Assembly: GCA_036023115.1 (NCBI GenBank)
Contig: JAYKKT010000087.1
Span: forward strand, 11,730,501-11,794,500
Reading direction: 5' to 3'
DNA length: 64,000 nucleotides
Origin: Brasenia schreberi
Taxonomy: Eukaryota; Streptophyta; Magnoliopsida; Nymphaeales; Cabombaceae
A program made the translations under genes and the position numbers. Below, one piece after another: positions 12,795 to 25,496 of this stretch. The notes beneath the pieces were generated by a model. It was not told where the DNA came from. It made no database searches and worked only from the letters and a program-made list of their open reading frames with translations. Positions within the stretch are counted from its first letter, which is position 1, and each line of letters begins with the position of its first letter.

Positions 12795-12905
12795 TTTTTC
12801 AAAAGGAAGAAGCAAAAGCTAGGTATGCCCCTCACCCTCAAGGTCTGGAACACGTGACCTTCCTCTTGTGAGTCAAGTCTCATCTCGGTGTGGTGATTGT
12901 ATGAG
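12795..12905 (-). mobile_element. tRNA-derived SINE, 'B' group
   Basis: Minus strand reads GACTCACAAGAGGAAGGTCA, then a B-box-like GTGTTCCAGACC, a short GC-rich body and CTTCTTCCTTTTG before an A-run. Order matches the copies at 7525 and 25940. Confidence 0.6.
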
Positions 12906-13559
12906 CACGAAAACCGGAGATCCTATTTCATTTTTTCATTTTCAATACTGTTCACAGTTGATGACTTGTTGTAAATATCATAGAATTAGTGGTAGAAATT
13001 AAGTCAAGTAAAAAATATTATTATTCAAGATGAACACTTTTACTATAATGACGTGTATGAGTTAAGCCGGTTAATTCATGTACAAGGGAAAACATTCATG
13101 TCCACATCATCCAAGTCAAGATGTAAGAGGTGGGCCCGAATCCACGTCAACCAATGGCGGGACGTGCATAGGCAGCTGACATGGGACCATGACACACGTC
13201 CTGCGATGCTTGGAAATTGGCGTCTCCCCTTGGGCAAGCCGGGCAGCTCGGGCAACGGCCAAGACGGAATCTCGACCATCGATCTCTTTGTGGGACCAGG
13301 AACGACACGCATAATCTGTGGCTGACTCGAAAAGTTTGACCTTTATGGGACGTAATTGATAGGCGCAAGGCCTTTTTTCTTTTTTCAAAATACTTCTAAT
13401 TAATTTTTAGTAATTACTAAAATATCTTTTACTACCTTCTCTTCTTTTATACGAACCTGCTTGCAGTCCTCATTTTCGACCGTTCTTCTATTTTTTTTTT
13501 CTCGAACTCATTTTAGCTACTTATTACTCGATCTACAACTATTTTAAATAATAAAACAG
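12906..13559. other. Intergenic with a GC-rich patch
   Basis: 13100-13330 is clearly more GC-rich than its surroundings and is open in several frames, but no protein family is recognisable in any. It may be an old promoter-like or repeat-derived patch. No gene called. Confidence 0.4.
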
Positions 13560-14000
13560 ATTGAAATCTATCAAAAAATAAAAAATAAAGAATCAAAAGA
13601 AAAAATGAGGAAAACAAAGAAAAAGATAATGTAAAAAAACTTATTTAAAGAAGGATTCATCGATTTATCAATTTATGTTGTTGATTTGGTTTTGGTTTTT
13701 TCGTTTTTTAGTTGTTTTGATTGATTTTTTACTGATTTCTCTACCGAATTTGAAAATGAAAAACTAGGGCATCTCGACGGGATAAATGCGTCCGAGCCAC
13801 ATTTCTTCTATCAGGATGCCCTAGTTCTTCATTTTCAATTTTTTCGTACGTTTCTTGATTCTCTTTTTCTTCTTTTTTTTTCATTCTTATGGTTGTTTCA
13901 TATTATTGAATTGTGTCTCTTCTTATTGATTTTGTTTTTAGTTTTATTTTTCTTATTTTTTATTTTTAGTTTTATTGATTCGTAAGAATATGCATTGAGT
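13560..14000. repeat. Inverted-repeat (fold-back) unit
   Basis: Arms 13751-13773 and 13815-13837 are inverted copies of 23 bp with one mismatch, around a 41 bp core. Outside them lie an A-rich flank (13560-13640) and a T-rich flank (13840-13980), so the stem may extend. Related by sequence to 9850-10205. No coding. Confidence 0.55.
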
Positions 14001-15098
14001 TGCGAAGAAGACAACAACGCTAAGTAAAACCTTCGCCGCCAAAGCAAAAAAATCATGCCAGATATACCTTTACTGGAATTAAGTGGGAGAGGAGAGATTG
14101 GATGAGAGATGAGAGAGAAATGTTGGGATGAAATGTGAGAGGAAAGAGTATTTATATGGAATATAATTTTAGTAGTTAGTGAAAAAGGGGTACATAAATA
14201 ATAAAAAGTATGTGTAGATAGTAATGCACTTATAGGCTTGTCTTGTATAAGTTTGTTTAGATAAGTATATAAAGCTTTTACGTATATTTGCTCTACAAGA
14301 TCATATCCAATGAACTAAATGGGCGGACACAATGAAGCTAAATGGTCGAACCTTTCAGTACATTAAAATAAAGATTTGCTTTATTTCTTGATTAAAAGGT
14401 TAGAATTTTTTCCTCATAAAATTACATGAAAAGATTGTGTTGTAAACTTTAATGAGTAGCTCGTGTTCGACTCAGCTAACTCCGTTTGCGTCTGTTTTAA
14501 CGATCCACATTTATAAACCCATCCTCAATTTATTAACATATCGAGGATGATTCTGCCTAGGATATAATCATTGACCATGCACGTTGATTTTACCTTTTCT
14601 TCCACTTATTTTTCTCAAAAAATTGCAGATGGTACTTCGAGTCGTAAACTATTTAAGAAATGATGAAAAGGAGAGGACATTAGATTTTATTAGAACAATG
14701 AAAAGGAACAAGTGAAGAATGATTGTTGAAGTTTTCTAAAGGAAGTTTCTTTTGCTTTCATGGGGCAAAATATCAAAAATGACTTGCTGCTGAATGGGTC
14801 CAACTTCAACTGTTCGTCTCTCTTATCTCTCTCTTTCTCTCATATATATATATATATAATATATATAGTGTGTGTGAGAGAAATAAATGTGTAATGTCTT
14901 TTACTGTATAATTTAGTATAAACATTTTCACCACTTTATTTTTAACATCAACACTAAATATTTGAATTAAAAATATTATTCTACTTTTATATTTTACACT
15001 TAATACACCATGTACTAATACAAAGTAATTAAAACATGTATCTTTGTTGACATATGTACTTATCTATATATATACACATAACTTTAATGCAAGAAAAT

Positions 15099-15138
<40 letters not shown>

Positions 15139-15754
15139 CATGAATATATGGTTTTCCTGCTTACATTTGAAAAGTTCGTACACACGTGTTCATCTCATAC
15201 ATACATGTTCATCCATTACTTTGTGATGGTGTATGTATAATTTAAAAACTTTTAAAAGTTTTTTAAAACATACAAAGAACAATATTACACTCATAACTCT
15301 AAAAAACAAAGGATCGAATATGAGCGAACAACTGCCAGTGATAGGTAGGATTCAGTACCTCTCTCTTCATAGATATATATTATATATATAGGGAGTAGTA
15401 GTTACATAATGTTTAAATCGTACTATCCAAACTGGTTTCCATCTATAAACTGTCTATATAACACGACCAACGAGTTATGGGCTACACCTTATTAACTCTT
15501 GCACAACATGCTTTTTCATTACTTTCGCTTAGGTTTAAGGCCTAGGTTCGAGAGGTGAAGATTTCCTTTGTTTTTTATATTTTTTAGTTGGAGTTCTATT
15601 TGACCAAGTTTTATACCATTTGGAAGGCTTTAATTTTACTTTATTGTTGTATATCTCTTACTTGCATTTGCAGCCCTTTTAATTTGCACAAATCATCAAT
15701 CTTTTCATGTTCTCAATAACCTAAGATAATCTTTGACACTTAACTACTGGTTAT
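14001..15754. other. Intergenic, microsatellite-rich
   Basis: AT-rich DNA without a supported gene. Holds (TA)n runs near 14844-14868 and 15372-15390 and the compound repeat listed at 15099-15140. Confidence 0.5.
15099..15140. repeat. Compound (CA)n(TA)n microsatellite
   Basis: A CA run passes directly into a TA run. The same arrangement recurs at 31962-32018. Confidence 0.95.
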
Positions 15755-15870
15755 CGAAGTATTATACACATGCCATGCATGTATACTTAGGAAATTGAAC
15801 TCACTACCTGAGACATGGGAGTCGGATAGCCCTACCAAATGAGCTAACGCTCCGTGCGCTTTCAAAAAAG
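15755..15870 (-). mobile_element. tRNA-derived SINE
   Basis: Minus strand reads GAGCGTTAGCTCATTTGGTA (A-box), ~40 bp later GAGTTCAATTTCC (B-box), then a body with CATGCATGGCATGTG. Matches the head of 11925-12035; the tail is unclear. Confidence 0.65.
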
Positions 15871-16266
15871 ATCTTATTTATATTTTAGACTCTCATTTTT
15901 TAAATTAATTTTCTACAGTTACAAAATAAAATTAAGATTACATGGTAAGTGGGTCCAGACCCAAACCAAGACGCTGACCCGCTTTCCCCTTTACCACCTT
16001 GTCTTTTCCTTTTGGCCTTTTAGCACCCGCATTTCTTTCAGTTTCCCTTTCACCTTTTTTTTTCTGCATTCCTTTAAAGTCTTCGCAGGCGACAAGAGAG
16101 TAAAAACAACCAAACAAATACAAAATAGCAGAAAACCTCAAGAATTTTCTCAACTGTGCAGCTTAGCGGCCTGAACTATATGAGGTAAAAAAGTATTTAC
16201 AAAAAGATAGAGGCTGTAATGTGTGAAAGTCGAACTCCCTTTTGGCGCTGCGAAGAGCGACGTAGG

Positions 16267-16457
16267 CACGTGAGCTGGGCCGACTGAGCCGGATCTACGT
16301 GGATCCACCTCTCGACCGTATAATGTGGGTCCCTCTCCAGCTGTCCCTGAGTAGGACATGAGAGGGCATACCCTACGAGGCTTGCTTGGGAACCGGTCTG
16401 ATGCCACGTGGCGAGGGTCGTGTTCGGGTGGCACCGCCCTTTCTCGACCTCCACGTG
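16267..16457. promoter_or_regulatory. Three G-boxes upstream of the TPP gene
   Basis: CACGTG occurs at 16267-16272, 16405-16410 and 16452-16457. The middle one sits in the 10 bp palindrome GCCACGTGGC. G-boxes are bound by bZIP and bHLH factors and often mediate ABA, light or sugar responses. The cluster lies in a GC-rich island about 250 bp before the probable transcript start of the TPP gene. Function is inference. Confidence 0.45.
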
Positions 16458-16689
16458 GCGGTCAGCTGGTCAAGACAGTTGATGACCGGGAGAACCCGCC
16501 GTTGTCGACTCAGTTGGCCGATTCCGCATCTCAACGAATTTTCCCGTGACAATTCCCTGTTGCGATTAATTGCGAACTTTCTCGTGAGATTTTCTCCGTT
16601 TTACTCGGGTGTGGTGAACTAATCAATTTCAGGAAAAGTGAGGAATTCAAAGCGGTTGGTTGTTGCCTTGCACAACACGTCTTTATCAT

Positions 16690-18776
16690 CGACGAAATCG
16701 TTATAAGTACCCTTCAGAATCTATTGTTCGTCTCTTCCTTTCCGGTGTTCTTCTCTTCTTGCTTTCACTCTCTGTGATTGATTGGGGTTGCGTTGTTGGT
16801 GGAGGTGTTTGTTTCAGGTAATGGCGTAATCCGTGCATCCTTTCTCCTCTTGTTTTCTTCAATGGTGTGAGATTGCTTCTCGTTTTGGTTTGAGAGTCAA
16901 AGAGAAGAATTGCCCAATTAGCCATTCGTTGTGTGTTTAGTGTTGAGTTAGGATTGTTTCTTCCTGTTGGTGTTCATTGGATTCATGGGTAGTGCTTTGA
17001 AGTCGGTGATAGGTGAATTGATTTCTCTCTGTGACGATTTTCTTTTACTTTTGTGGATGCTGGTAACGTGTAGGTATTGATCCATATAATGACGGTGTGG
17101 TAAATGTTGCATTGGGTAATTCGATTTACGCGAGAAGGTAGTTCGTTTCTGTTTCTGTCTTCAACAGTTTATCTTCATGGTGAAGGGGAGATCGATGACG
17201 AACGTTGGGATAAAATTGTTTGGTGAGTTTGCGGATTGTAAAGAATGGGTTTTGCGTAGAACTACATTGCCGACGATGTGTTGCTTTGGAAGATGTAAAA
17301 AAACCTAGATTTGAAGGTAACAGAAGTAAAGACGATACTGTTTGAGGCTTTTGGGGTATTAATCTTTATATATGAGCACCTGAAGTTGAAGATCTTCAGG
17401 CGGAAACCCTAGATTTGAAGGTTAGATCGAGAATTGAATGGTGATTTTGATTTTCAGTTTCTATTTGATTTCCCGTTCTTTTTTAGTTCTTTAGTTTTGT
17501 ATCTTGTTGATTTCTTGATCTTTCGGTATTATTATTGGTTTCTGTCATCATGCACGATTTTTGAAATTTATTAGACTGTTATGTTCTCTTTCTTATTGGT
17601 AAGCTATCATGTTTGCTTTTTATCTCATGATCTTCATGAAGTTTAATAGGAATTCTCTTCTGATTGCTTTCCATTATGATCTCTTTGGCACGCCAGCTAC
17701 CAAGAAGCTGTTAGTCAACTCATCGTCTTGTGTTCTTTTAACTTCCCTTTTGTTCTTTTGGTTGACTTTCAGCTTTTGTGTGTCTGTCGTATCTTAGCAT
17801 AAAGGCAGTGCGTATCCATGTTGATGTCTAAGAACCTTCCTCTCTAAAGCCTATAGGCGAGATTATTCTCTTTAAGTCCCACCTATTCCACCTACAGAAT
17901 TACTGTGATAACTTAATCAACAGATCCAAAGATATTTCAAGCTCTGACATAATGCTAAGTTTTTGTGGATAACTTGATTTATTCACCTTCCAACTGAGAC
18001 AGATATCCAGTATGCTTAGACACTTGCTTTTGTGTGTTGATTTTCCTCACGGCTTGGTTGGATATCTTTGAAAATAGTAGGGTCTTGTTTTCTCTTACTG
18101 TTTCTCCAATTGCCTCAACGATAGCATCCCTTGTATATTCTTTTTTTTGTTACTTCACGTATTTTGGTTCGGTCTCAGCAATATGCCTTTGCGTAGTTCA
18201 TCAGTCGGATTTTGTTTTACTCATGCTAATTTTCTTGTTGTATATAGTGTTGATTTTGGATGCAGTTATATTTGGTTTTCTCATATGTTTCTTCTTGGGC
18301 TCTTTTAATTTATCTGAACAATATTCATTGATGGCAGAAGATTGGAGAATTTTGCCTCGAGGTTGAGAGTGGTTACTGTAGATCCCTGCTTTGGCTTTTC
18401 TTCTGCAATGTCTAGTAATTAACAAATGCGTTGCAGCTCTGGAGATGGTCAGGTGCGCATGTGCCTTGCATCCTTTACAGCCTGAAACTTCTTAAATTCA
18501 TATTTAGCAAGATATCTCGTTGGAGTTATACTTTTGAAGAGCACTTCTTTGTACCTTGATTGTGACATGGTATGTGTATCAGTTTCCAGGAAGCCAGCAC
18601 TTGATGGGCTGCACAGATCATCGCAGCACAAAGAAGATATTGAAGAGGTGGTTCTTTATAGATAAAAGAGTTGGGTGAATATTTGGTCTTTAGGAACTAA
18701 ACTACTTGCCATCAACTTTTGAGACTTAATTTAGCCTGTGATGTTGTTTGGGAAAACAACCACCAATCTGGATCCC
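16690..18776 (+). other. Probable 5' leader of TPP with intron(s)
   Basis: No coding exon is found between the GC-rich island and the first TPP coding exon. A CAG/GTAATG donor at about 16818 and a TTTAG acceptor at about 18734, just before the first ATG, would make a leader intron of ~1.9 kb. The T-rich composition (17450-18300) suits a plant intron. Other leader splicing is possible. Confidence 0.4.
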
Positions 18777-21387
18777 ATGGATCTAAAGTCGAACCATAGT
18801 GCACCTGTTCTTACGGATCCTGTTCCTATTACCAAGTCTAGACTGGGCATGAACTCCAGTTTGTTGCTTTTTTCTCTACCATCAGCTGCATATCGTCCCA
18901 CACTATGCCGATCAATTTCCAAGAAGAAAATGATACCAGGTAAACTGGATGACGTACGTGCCAGTGGTTGGCTTGATTCAATGAAGTCCTCCTCACCTCC
19001 AAGAAAATTTTTAGCTAAAGATTTTAACTTTGAGCTTGCAACCTTGGATGGTCCAGAAGCAGCATATCACGCATGGGTGGTCAGTTTCCTGTGAAGCTCC
19101 ACAGATTTTTTACTTCTATTGATGATTTTCTCCTAGATGTTTGACGCCATTTGGAATTTTATGCAGATCAAGTATCCTTCAGCTCTGAGTTCATTTGAGA
19201 AAATTATGAACTCAGCAAAGGGGAAGCAGATAGCTTTGTTTCTTGACTATGACGGAACATTGTCACCAATTGTTAATGATCCTGATCGTGCTTTTATGTC
19301 AATTGCAGTGAGTTTCAAAAAGATCTAGTTCGATGGTCAGTTTGCTTTTTGTACATGTGTTCATTCTTTCCTGTTGGCTCCTTTAAATTCATAGATGCGG
19401 AATGTTGTAAAGGAAGTAGCAAAGTGTTTTCCATCCGCAATAATCAGTGGAAGATCCCGTGATAAGGTGATTCATAGTTCCGAATTATTTTAATATGTTC
19501 TCTTGGTTATGTGATTGACGGTTCTGAATAGATATTTTCTTGAATTATTCTAGGTGTTTGAATTTGTGGGATTAACTGAACTCTATTATGCTGGAAGTCA
19601 CGGGATGGATATAATGGGGCCTGTTAGTGACGGTCCATCCACTTACAACCATCCAAACTTCATTTTTTCCACAAAAAATGAGGTAAGCATGCATAAGTAT
19701 CTAAATTTTACTTTCTCGGCTTTGTGTTTGCGTCATTATGTACCAAATACCAACCTGCAAATCAGATGATTTAAGCACGAGATCTTAACCATGAGCCTGG
19801 CATCATTACCAGCTTTATTTGTTTAATTTTTTTGTTTAATCATTTCAACAATGAAAAATTAGAAAGTTGAGTAGGTGATGCATATGTGACTGAAGTTTAA
19901 TGATGTGCAGGGAAAGGAGGTAAACTTGTTCCAGCCTGCTAAAGAATTTGTACCAATGATTGATGAGGTATAATCACGTGTTTAAGATTTCTCTGTACTT
20001 TCATTTTTATCTTTTCGCTTGTTCTATGCTCTGAATGAGTATCTATTGACGGCAGGTTCTCAAGTCACTGGTTGAGAGTACAAAAGATATTGAAGGTGTC
20101 TTGGTGGAGAGCAACAAATTTTGTGTTTCGGTACACTATCGGCTTGTGGAGGAGGAGGTGACTGATTTCTAATAGGACATAAAAGTTTCCTGATCATTTT
20201 CTTGAGAAAAAAAACAAGAAAGCCGTAACAGTATGCATTATTCTCTTTGATTAACATCTACAATTTTGGTTGCAGCAATGGTTTACTGTTGCACAACGTG
20301 TTGGTGATATTTTAAGAAGTTATCCTCATTTGAGACTAACCCATGGGCGGAAGGTACGTAACAAGTAATGGTGGTTGATCTAAATTGTTTTTGATACTAA
20401 GAAGATTTATCTGATTATGTCATCATATAATGAAATAGGTTTTAGAGATCCGCCCGGAGATTAACTGGGACAAGGGAAAAGCAGTTGAATTTTTGCTAGA
20501 CTCGCTTGGTGAGTATCCACTGCTTTGGAATTATGGTTATCGTATCAGGAGTTGAATGTGGGATTTTCGATGCTCATGTGTTTTGACTAGGATATATTTT
20601 CTGTTTGATTGCTTACCTGTTAAAACTGCGCCCGGAAACCAACACTTAATCTCTCCTCGGGAAGTATAAAACCCAGAGGTGAGGACCGTGGCCACTAAGC
20701 CCATGCTTGTGCTTGGTGATGCTGCGGTTTGCTTCAAACCTTGAATGCCCATCAAGCAGCTGAGGCCTTTTTCGCTAATCCTTGCGGTTTTTAACGAAGA
20801 GGTGTTGAGTGCAAAAATCTTGTCATTTGCATGGCTGGATAGTGTTGTTTATAGCCGCTTCTTGTTGATGCAGGCCTAACTAATTTTGACAATGTGTTAC
20901 CTATATATATTGGAGATGATCGTACAGACGAAGATGCTTTTAAGGTTAGATACTCGTTGCTCACACATTTACTGATCCTTGATTCATGTTTTGAGTGGAA
21001 GGTAACAACTGTGCCTAATGTTTGGCACACTTGACATGTTAAGATATACCTCCGTTAGCAGTAGTAGAAGCAATACGATAGCTTGTTTTTCAGGAAAGTT
21101 GCATGTCTAATAAATGCTAAATGATCGTTTTGGTGTTGGTAAATCAGGTTTTGCGTGAGGGTAATCGAGGTTATGGCATTTTAGTGTCCTCGGTGCCTAA
21201 AGAAACAAATGCTTTTTACTCCTTGAGAGATCCATCAGAGGCAAGTATTAGCAGAATTTCACAAACATTCCTGGATCATGTTATGTCTATCCGAGGATGA
21301 AAACAAATGTGTTATGTGTGGTTTTTGCAGGTGATGAATTTCCTCAAGAATCTGGTTAGCTGGAAGCAGTCGTTCGGGAATCAATAA
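18777..21387 (+). CDS. TPP: Trehalose-6-phosphate phosphatase
   Basis: Removes phosphate from trehalose 6-phosphate, the plant sugar-status signal, to give trehalose. Coding exons: 18777-19079, 19167-19307, 19395-19466, 19554-19682, 19911-19967, 20056-20157, 20276-20353, 20439-20508, 20874-20944, 21148-21240, 21331-21387; 390 residues, all phases agree. HAD-type motifs are complete: LDYDGTLSP with Asp128/Asp130, [10 protein letters not shown] with Ser166, the lysine-bearing [10 protein letters not shown] region, and [10 protein letters not shown] at 331-340. The start at 18777 gives [15 protein letters not shown], the family's usual N-terminus. An in-frame ATG at 18741 would add 12 residues. 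The last intron (21241-21330) begins GC and ends AG; all others are GT-AG. Likely regulated through the upstream G-boxes and a spliced leader. The paralogue (A-J) cannot be fixed. Confidence 0.93.
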
Positions 21388-21422
21388 ACCTACCATTAGT
21401 CGTGTCTTTTATACATGTCAAT

Positions 21423-21428
21423 AATAAA
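21423..21428 (+). terminator. Polyadenylation signal of TPP
   Basis: AATAAA 36 bases after the TPP stop codon. Position and match suit a plant near-upstream element. Confidence 0.5.
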
Positions 21429-21666
21429 GTTATATACATGGAATCAGATTTGGGTGATGGAAGAAGTATATTGGCCATCTTCCCAAGCTGTCCCAGTTAT
21501 AATTTTGTTTTTTCTCTTTGTTGATAATATATTAATTAATTTATGTGTAATTCCTCTCTCTCACACACAGTTACAATCTTGGAACTGAGCTGCCAAGCTT
21601 GTACACATTAAGGCTAACAGGGAAATCCATGTCTAATCATAGCACCTGTCATGGGACAATTTACTC

Positions 21667-22381
21667 GACATCTTATGAAACATTTTACAGCAAAAAAGAA
21701 AGACCTTTACATGATATTTATTACCAAGGAATGCTCTTTGGAGAACTTTGAAAAAAAAAAGTATTTCATTGACATTCATAAACCTTATAAGAGACATGAA
21801 GAGACATGAAGGTGCAAAAAATGTGTGAGGACTTTTTTGAAGTTAATATTAGGTTACATTAAGGATCAATTTTAAGTCAATACTTATTTATAATGGTGAT
21901 TAATGAGTTAACAAAGTGTATGCTATTAGCAGGTGACATTGTATTAGTGAAAGAGTCTAAGTAAAAAGTTAATAGAAAATTGAAAATATGGAGAGAAACA
22001 TTAGAAGGTGAAGGCTTGTGACTTAGTATAATAAAGACAGAATATATAAAATATAAGTTTGATCATTTGTTACTTCAGAGGATATAGAAATTAAAATTGA
22101 TACACATTACATCTCAAAAAAAAAATTTTAAATACTTAGGACCAATTTTTCATAGTGATGGAAGAATTGATGGAGATGTTACGCATAGAATTAGTGGAGG
22201 TTGGTTAAAATAGAGAGGAGCATGAAGTATTCTTTGTGACAAGAAGATACCATTAAAGCAATTAGACTTATGTTTTATAGTTCTTAGTGTTGGGTCGTTA
22301 ATCATCAACATGTACAAAAGATGAAAATAAAGAATCTATGTAGCCGACCCGTCTAGTATGGAAAAGGCTTAGTTGTTGTAT
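21667..22381 (+). mobile_element. Internally deleted RTE LINE fragment
   Basis: Begins with the tcttatgaaacatttta block of the RT region, runs through GAAAGACCTTTACATGATAT, the GTGTGAGGACTTTTTTGAAG region and a decayed LLAGDIVLVKES box, and ends CCGTCTAGTATGG then GGCTTAGTTGTTGTA. Much of the RT and most of the C-terminal part are deleted and stops are frequent. Confidence 0.8.
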
Positions 22382-23195
22382 TATAAGGCAAGTTTTAAGC
22401 ATTCGTTGTGCAAAGGAAGCAAGAGTTTCAGTGTTGAGGAAACACTACGAGAACTCAAATGAAGACAGTGCTTTGGAAACCAGTTTTCAGGGTTTAGGCT
22501 TCCGACCGTATGATCGACATACACCATGCATCTTGCAGTACCTATCTTTTTTCCTTTGCCATAGGGTCGGGCAATCCTAGGAAACAGATAATGATCGTTT
22601 GAAGATAGTCCTCGAGAAGGTGGACGATCACAATGACCATTGCCTTGGAAAGAGTTGATTCATATTTATCTTTTGAAAAGATCAGTAACTGTCAATGAAC
22701 TTGCTCGTAGCTAAATAAATTCCTGATTTTAGCCTGTGAATACAAAGTGCATGCTTATGACTATCCATCAACCTCCAGTCATAAAAATCATCATTTTAGT
22801 ATAACAGAATACAAAGAGACATCCAATACTACTGGGAATCTTATAATCCACAAGTGGTAAATAGGACCCACGATTTGCTGCAAACACAAAAGTCCAAAAA
22901 AGGACAGAACAATCACTCATCGGATTCTCCTCCTCTTGTTGCCCGATGACAAATATGCACCTGCTTTTATGAAGAAGCTGTCAGCATCAAATAGTAGGCA
23001 GCTGTTTGTTCCTTGGCCCTGCCTGTTTTCAAATAATAGCAGCTGCTTGTTGGCCCGCTTCGCGATATTCAGCAGCAGTCCACGTTGTGATTAAACGAAC
23101 CGGGCTCAATATAAGCATGGTGTAGTCGTCTCTGTTTCGCTGTTCTTTCAATTTTTTACCTAAGCCATGCACCGAAAGTAATTTTGTTAGGGTAT
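22382..23195. other. Intergenic between two RTE relics
   Basis: No family motif or convincing splice site seen on either strand. Confidence 0.45.
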
Positions 23196-25205
23196 TTACA
23201 ACAACAACAACTAAGCCTTTTCCCATACTAGATGGGGTCGGTTACATCGATTCTTTGTTTTCACATAACCCTATCATGCGTCATGTTAGCACTTAACTCA
23301 ACATAAGCAAGATCATTCTTTATTGTTTCTTTCCAATACATTTGTGGTCATCCTCTACCTCTTTTAATACTTTCAAAATCTAGTTTTTCATACCTTCTTA
23401 AAGGGCACTTTTTTTATCTTCTTTCTCTATGTCCAAACCATCTTAAATGATAATATTTCATTTTATCCTCTATTGGTGCTACTCCCAATTTGTTTCTAAT
23501 AACCTCATTATGTATACGGTCTTTCCTTGTATAACTACTCATCCATCTCAACATCTTCATTTATGTAACTTAGAACCATAAAACATGGTAGGTCTAATTG
23601 TTGCTCTATAATATTTACTTTTTAACTTGTCACAAACAATACGTGATGGTTCTCTCCAATTTAACCAACCTTCACTAATTATATGCGTAACATCTCCATC
23701 AATTCTTCCATCACTCTCAAAAATTGACCCTAGGTATTTAAAACTTTTCTTTTGAGGATATAATTGTGCCAATTTTAATTTTTATGTCCTCTGAAATAAC
23801 CAAATGATCAAACTTACATTCAATATATTCTTTGTTCCACTAAATCAGAAGCTTTTACTTTCTAATGTTTCTCTCCATAGTTCTAATTTTCTATTTTTTC
23901 TTCGGACTCCTCTACTAACGCTATGTCATCCGCAAACAACATACATCAAGGTACTTCATCTTGAATATATTTTGTTGGCTCATCAATCATCATTATAAAT
24001 AAGTATGGACTTAAAGTTGATCCTTGATGTAACCCAATATATATTCTTTCTGTTAAATATATATTCTTTCTCACTTTTAAGGTTCGAGCATTTAGTCCGA
24101 ATAGCTTGATGCATTCTTTTCTTCTTTGTCCACTTTTTCACCTCTAAATCCATAACTAAAAGTTGATGTTGGGTAGTTAAACTTTCTCCTAGAATTACAT
24201 GCAATATTTACAATACGATCTATCTTTTTTCTACAAACAAAATAATCAATTTATGTTTGTGATAAACTACTCTTATAAGTAATTAAATGTTTATCTCATT
24301 TTTTGAAGGTTGTATTGACTATAAAGAGATCAAATGCTATAGCAAAATTTAAAATCTCTCTACCTTCCTCATTTATATTTTCAAAACCAAAGTTTTCATG
24401 AATACCTTGATATCCTAATGCCTCTTTATCGACATGTCCATTTAAGTCTCCTCCTAAACAAATCATCTTCCTTTGTTGAATTCTTTGAATCACTTTATCT
24501 AACTCCTCTCAAAAAGACGTTTTCATACTAACTTTTAGTCCTATTTGGGGTGCGTAAGCACAAACTATATTCCAAACCTCTACTCCTACTACTAATTTCA
24601 ACGTCATGATTCGGTAACCATATCGTTGTATGTCTACTACACTATCCTTTAAATCTTTATTTATGATAATACCAATTCCGTTTCGAGCTTTTTCCTTTGA
24701 GTATCATAATTTACAATCTATATCCTCAATCTCCTTTGCTTTATCTCAAACCCACTTTGTCTCTTATAAACATAGGATATGAATATTTCTCTGAATCATA
24801 GTATCTACCACCTCTATTAACTTATCAAACAATGTTTCGATATTTTAAGAACCAATACGAATCTTATTATTTAGGACTAACTTTCTTATCCCCGCACCTA
24901 TCCATACTGAAAATATGAAGACCCTTTCTATAATTTATTTACTACTTTAAGGCGACAATGTAGTAGGATTAACTTCTTTATCCACACCTGTCCATGATGT
25001 GGAATCCTCTCTACAATTGATTCACTACATCCGAGCAAAAATGTAGAGGTCATTGCTTACTTTTCATTGCATTCGAGCTCTGCAGTGCGTCTCTAAGAGG
25101 GGACGCCCCAACGCAATGTTCATAATTTGTATAATCCATAGTGTAAAAATCCAATAAAAGTTTTATGCTGATTGTCGAAAGCCTAATGCAACCCTCCTTT
25201 ATTCG
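23196..25205 (-). mobile_element. RTE LINE, internally deleted, with endonuclease part
   Basis: On the minus strand the element begins near 25205 with the same 5' untranslated block as 57703-60961 (AAGCCTAATGC next to TCGACAATCAGC), keeps an AP-endonuclease piece (CLGGDLNGHV at about 24460, with NTTFKK after it), then jumps to late RT and the C-terminal region and ends in the (TTG)n tail at 23196. About 1.2 kb of RT is lost relative to the fuller copy. A 9 bp near-match (gggtattta / aggtactta) at the two ends may be a worn target duplication. Confidence 0.8.
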
Positions 25206-25496
25206 AGCGGAATTTAAGGTACTTAAGGCGAATAAAAGGTATCTTTCTTCATAACTTTTACACAGAGAAAAACTTGATGTAGATGAAATTCCAATCTGTT
25301 TTGGACATTTAAGAAAACCTCTGTTAACTCTACCCGAGTTGGGTCATAAAAGGGTGACCAAAGGCTCTTCGGCTAGCGGAGCTCAGTTCTCATATGGAAA
25401 ACAAGCCGAGCAACGAACAAGGATTGTTTGGTTCATTCGGCTCACTTAGAACCCCCTAGCTATAGGTAATTTATAGAATGGACCGCTATCAACTGT

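Noticed and set aside
13053..13388. Overlapping frames in a GC-rich patch
   Set aside because: Open on several frames because of GC composition; no domain in any.
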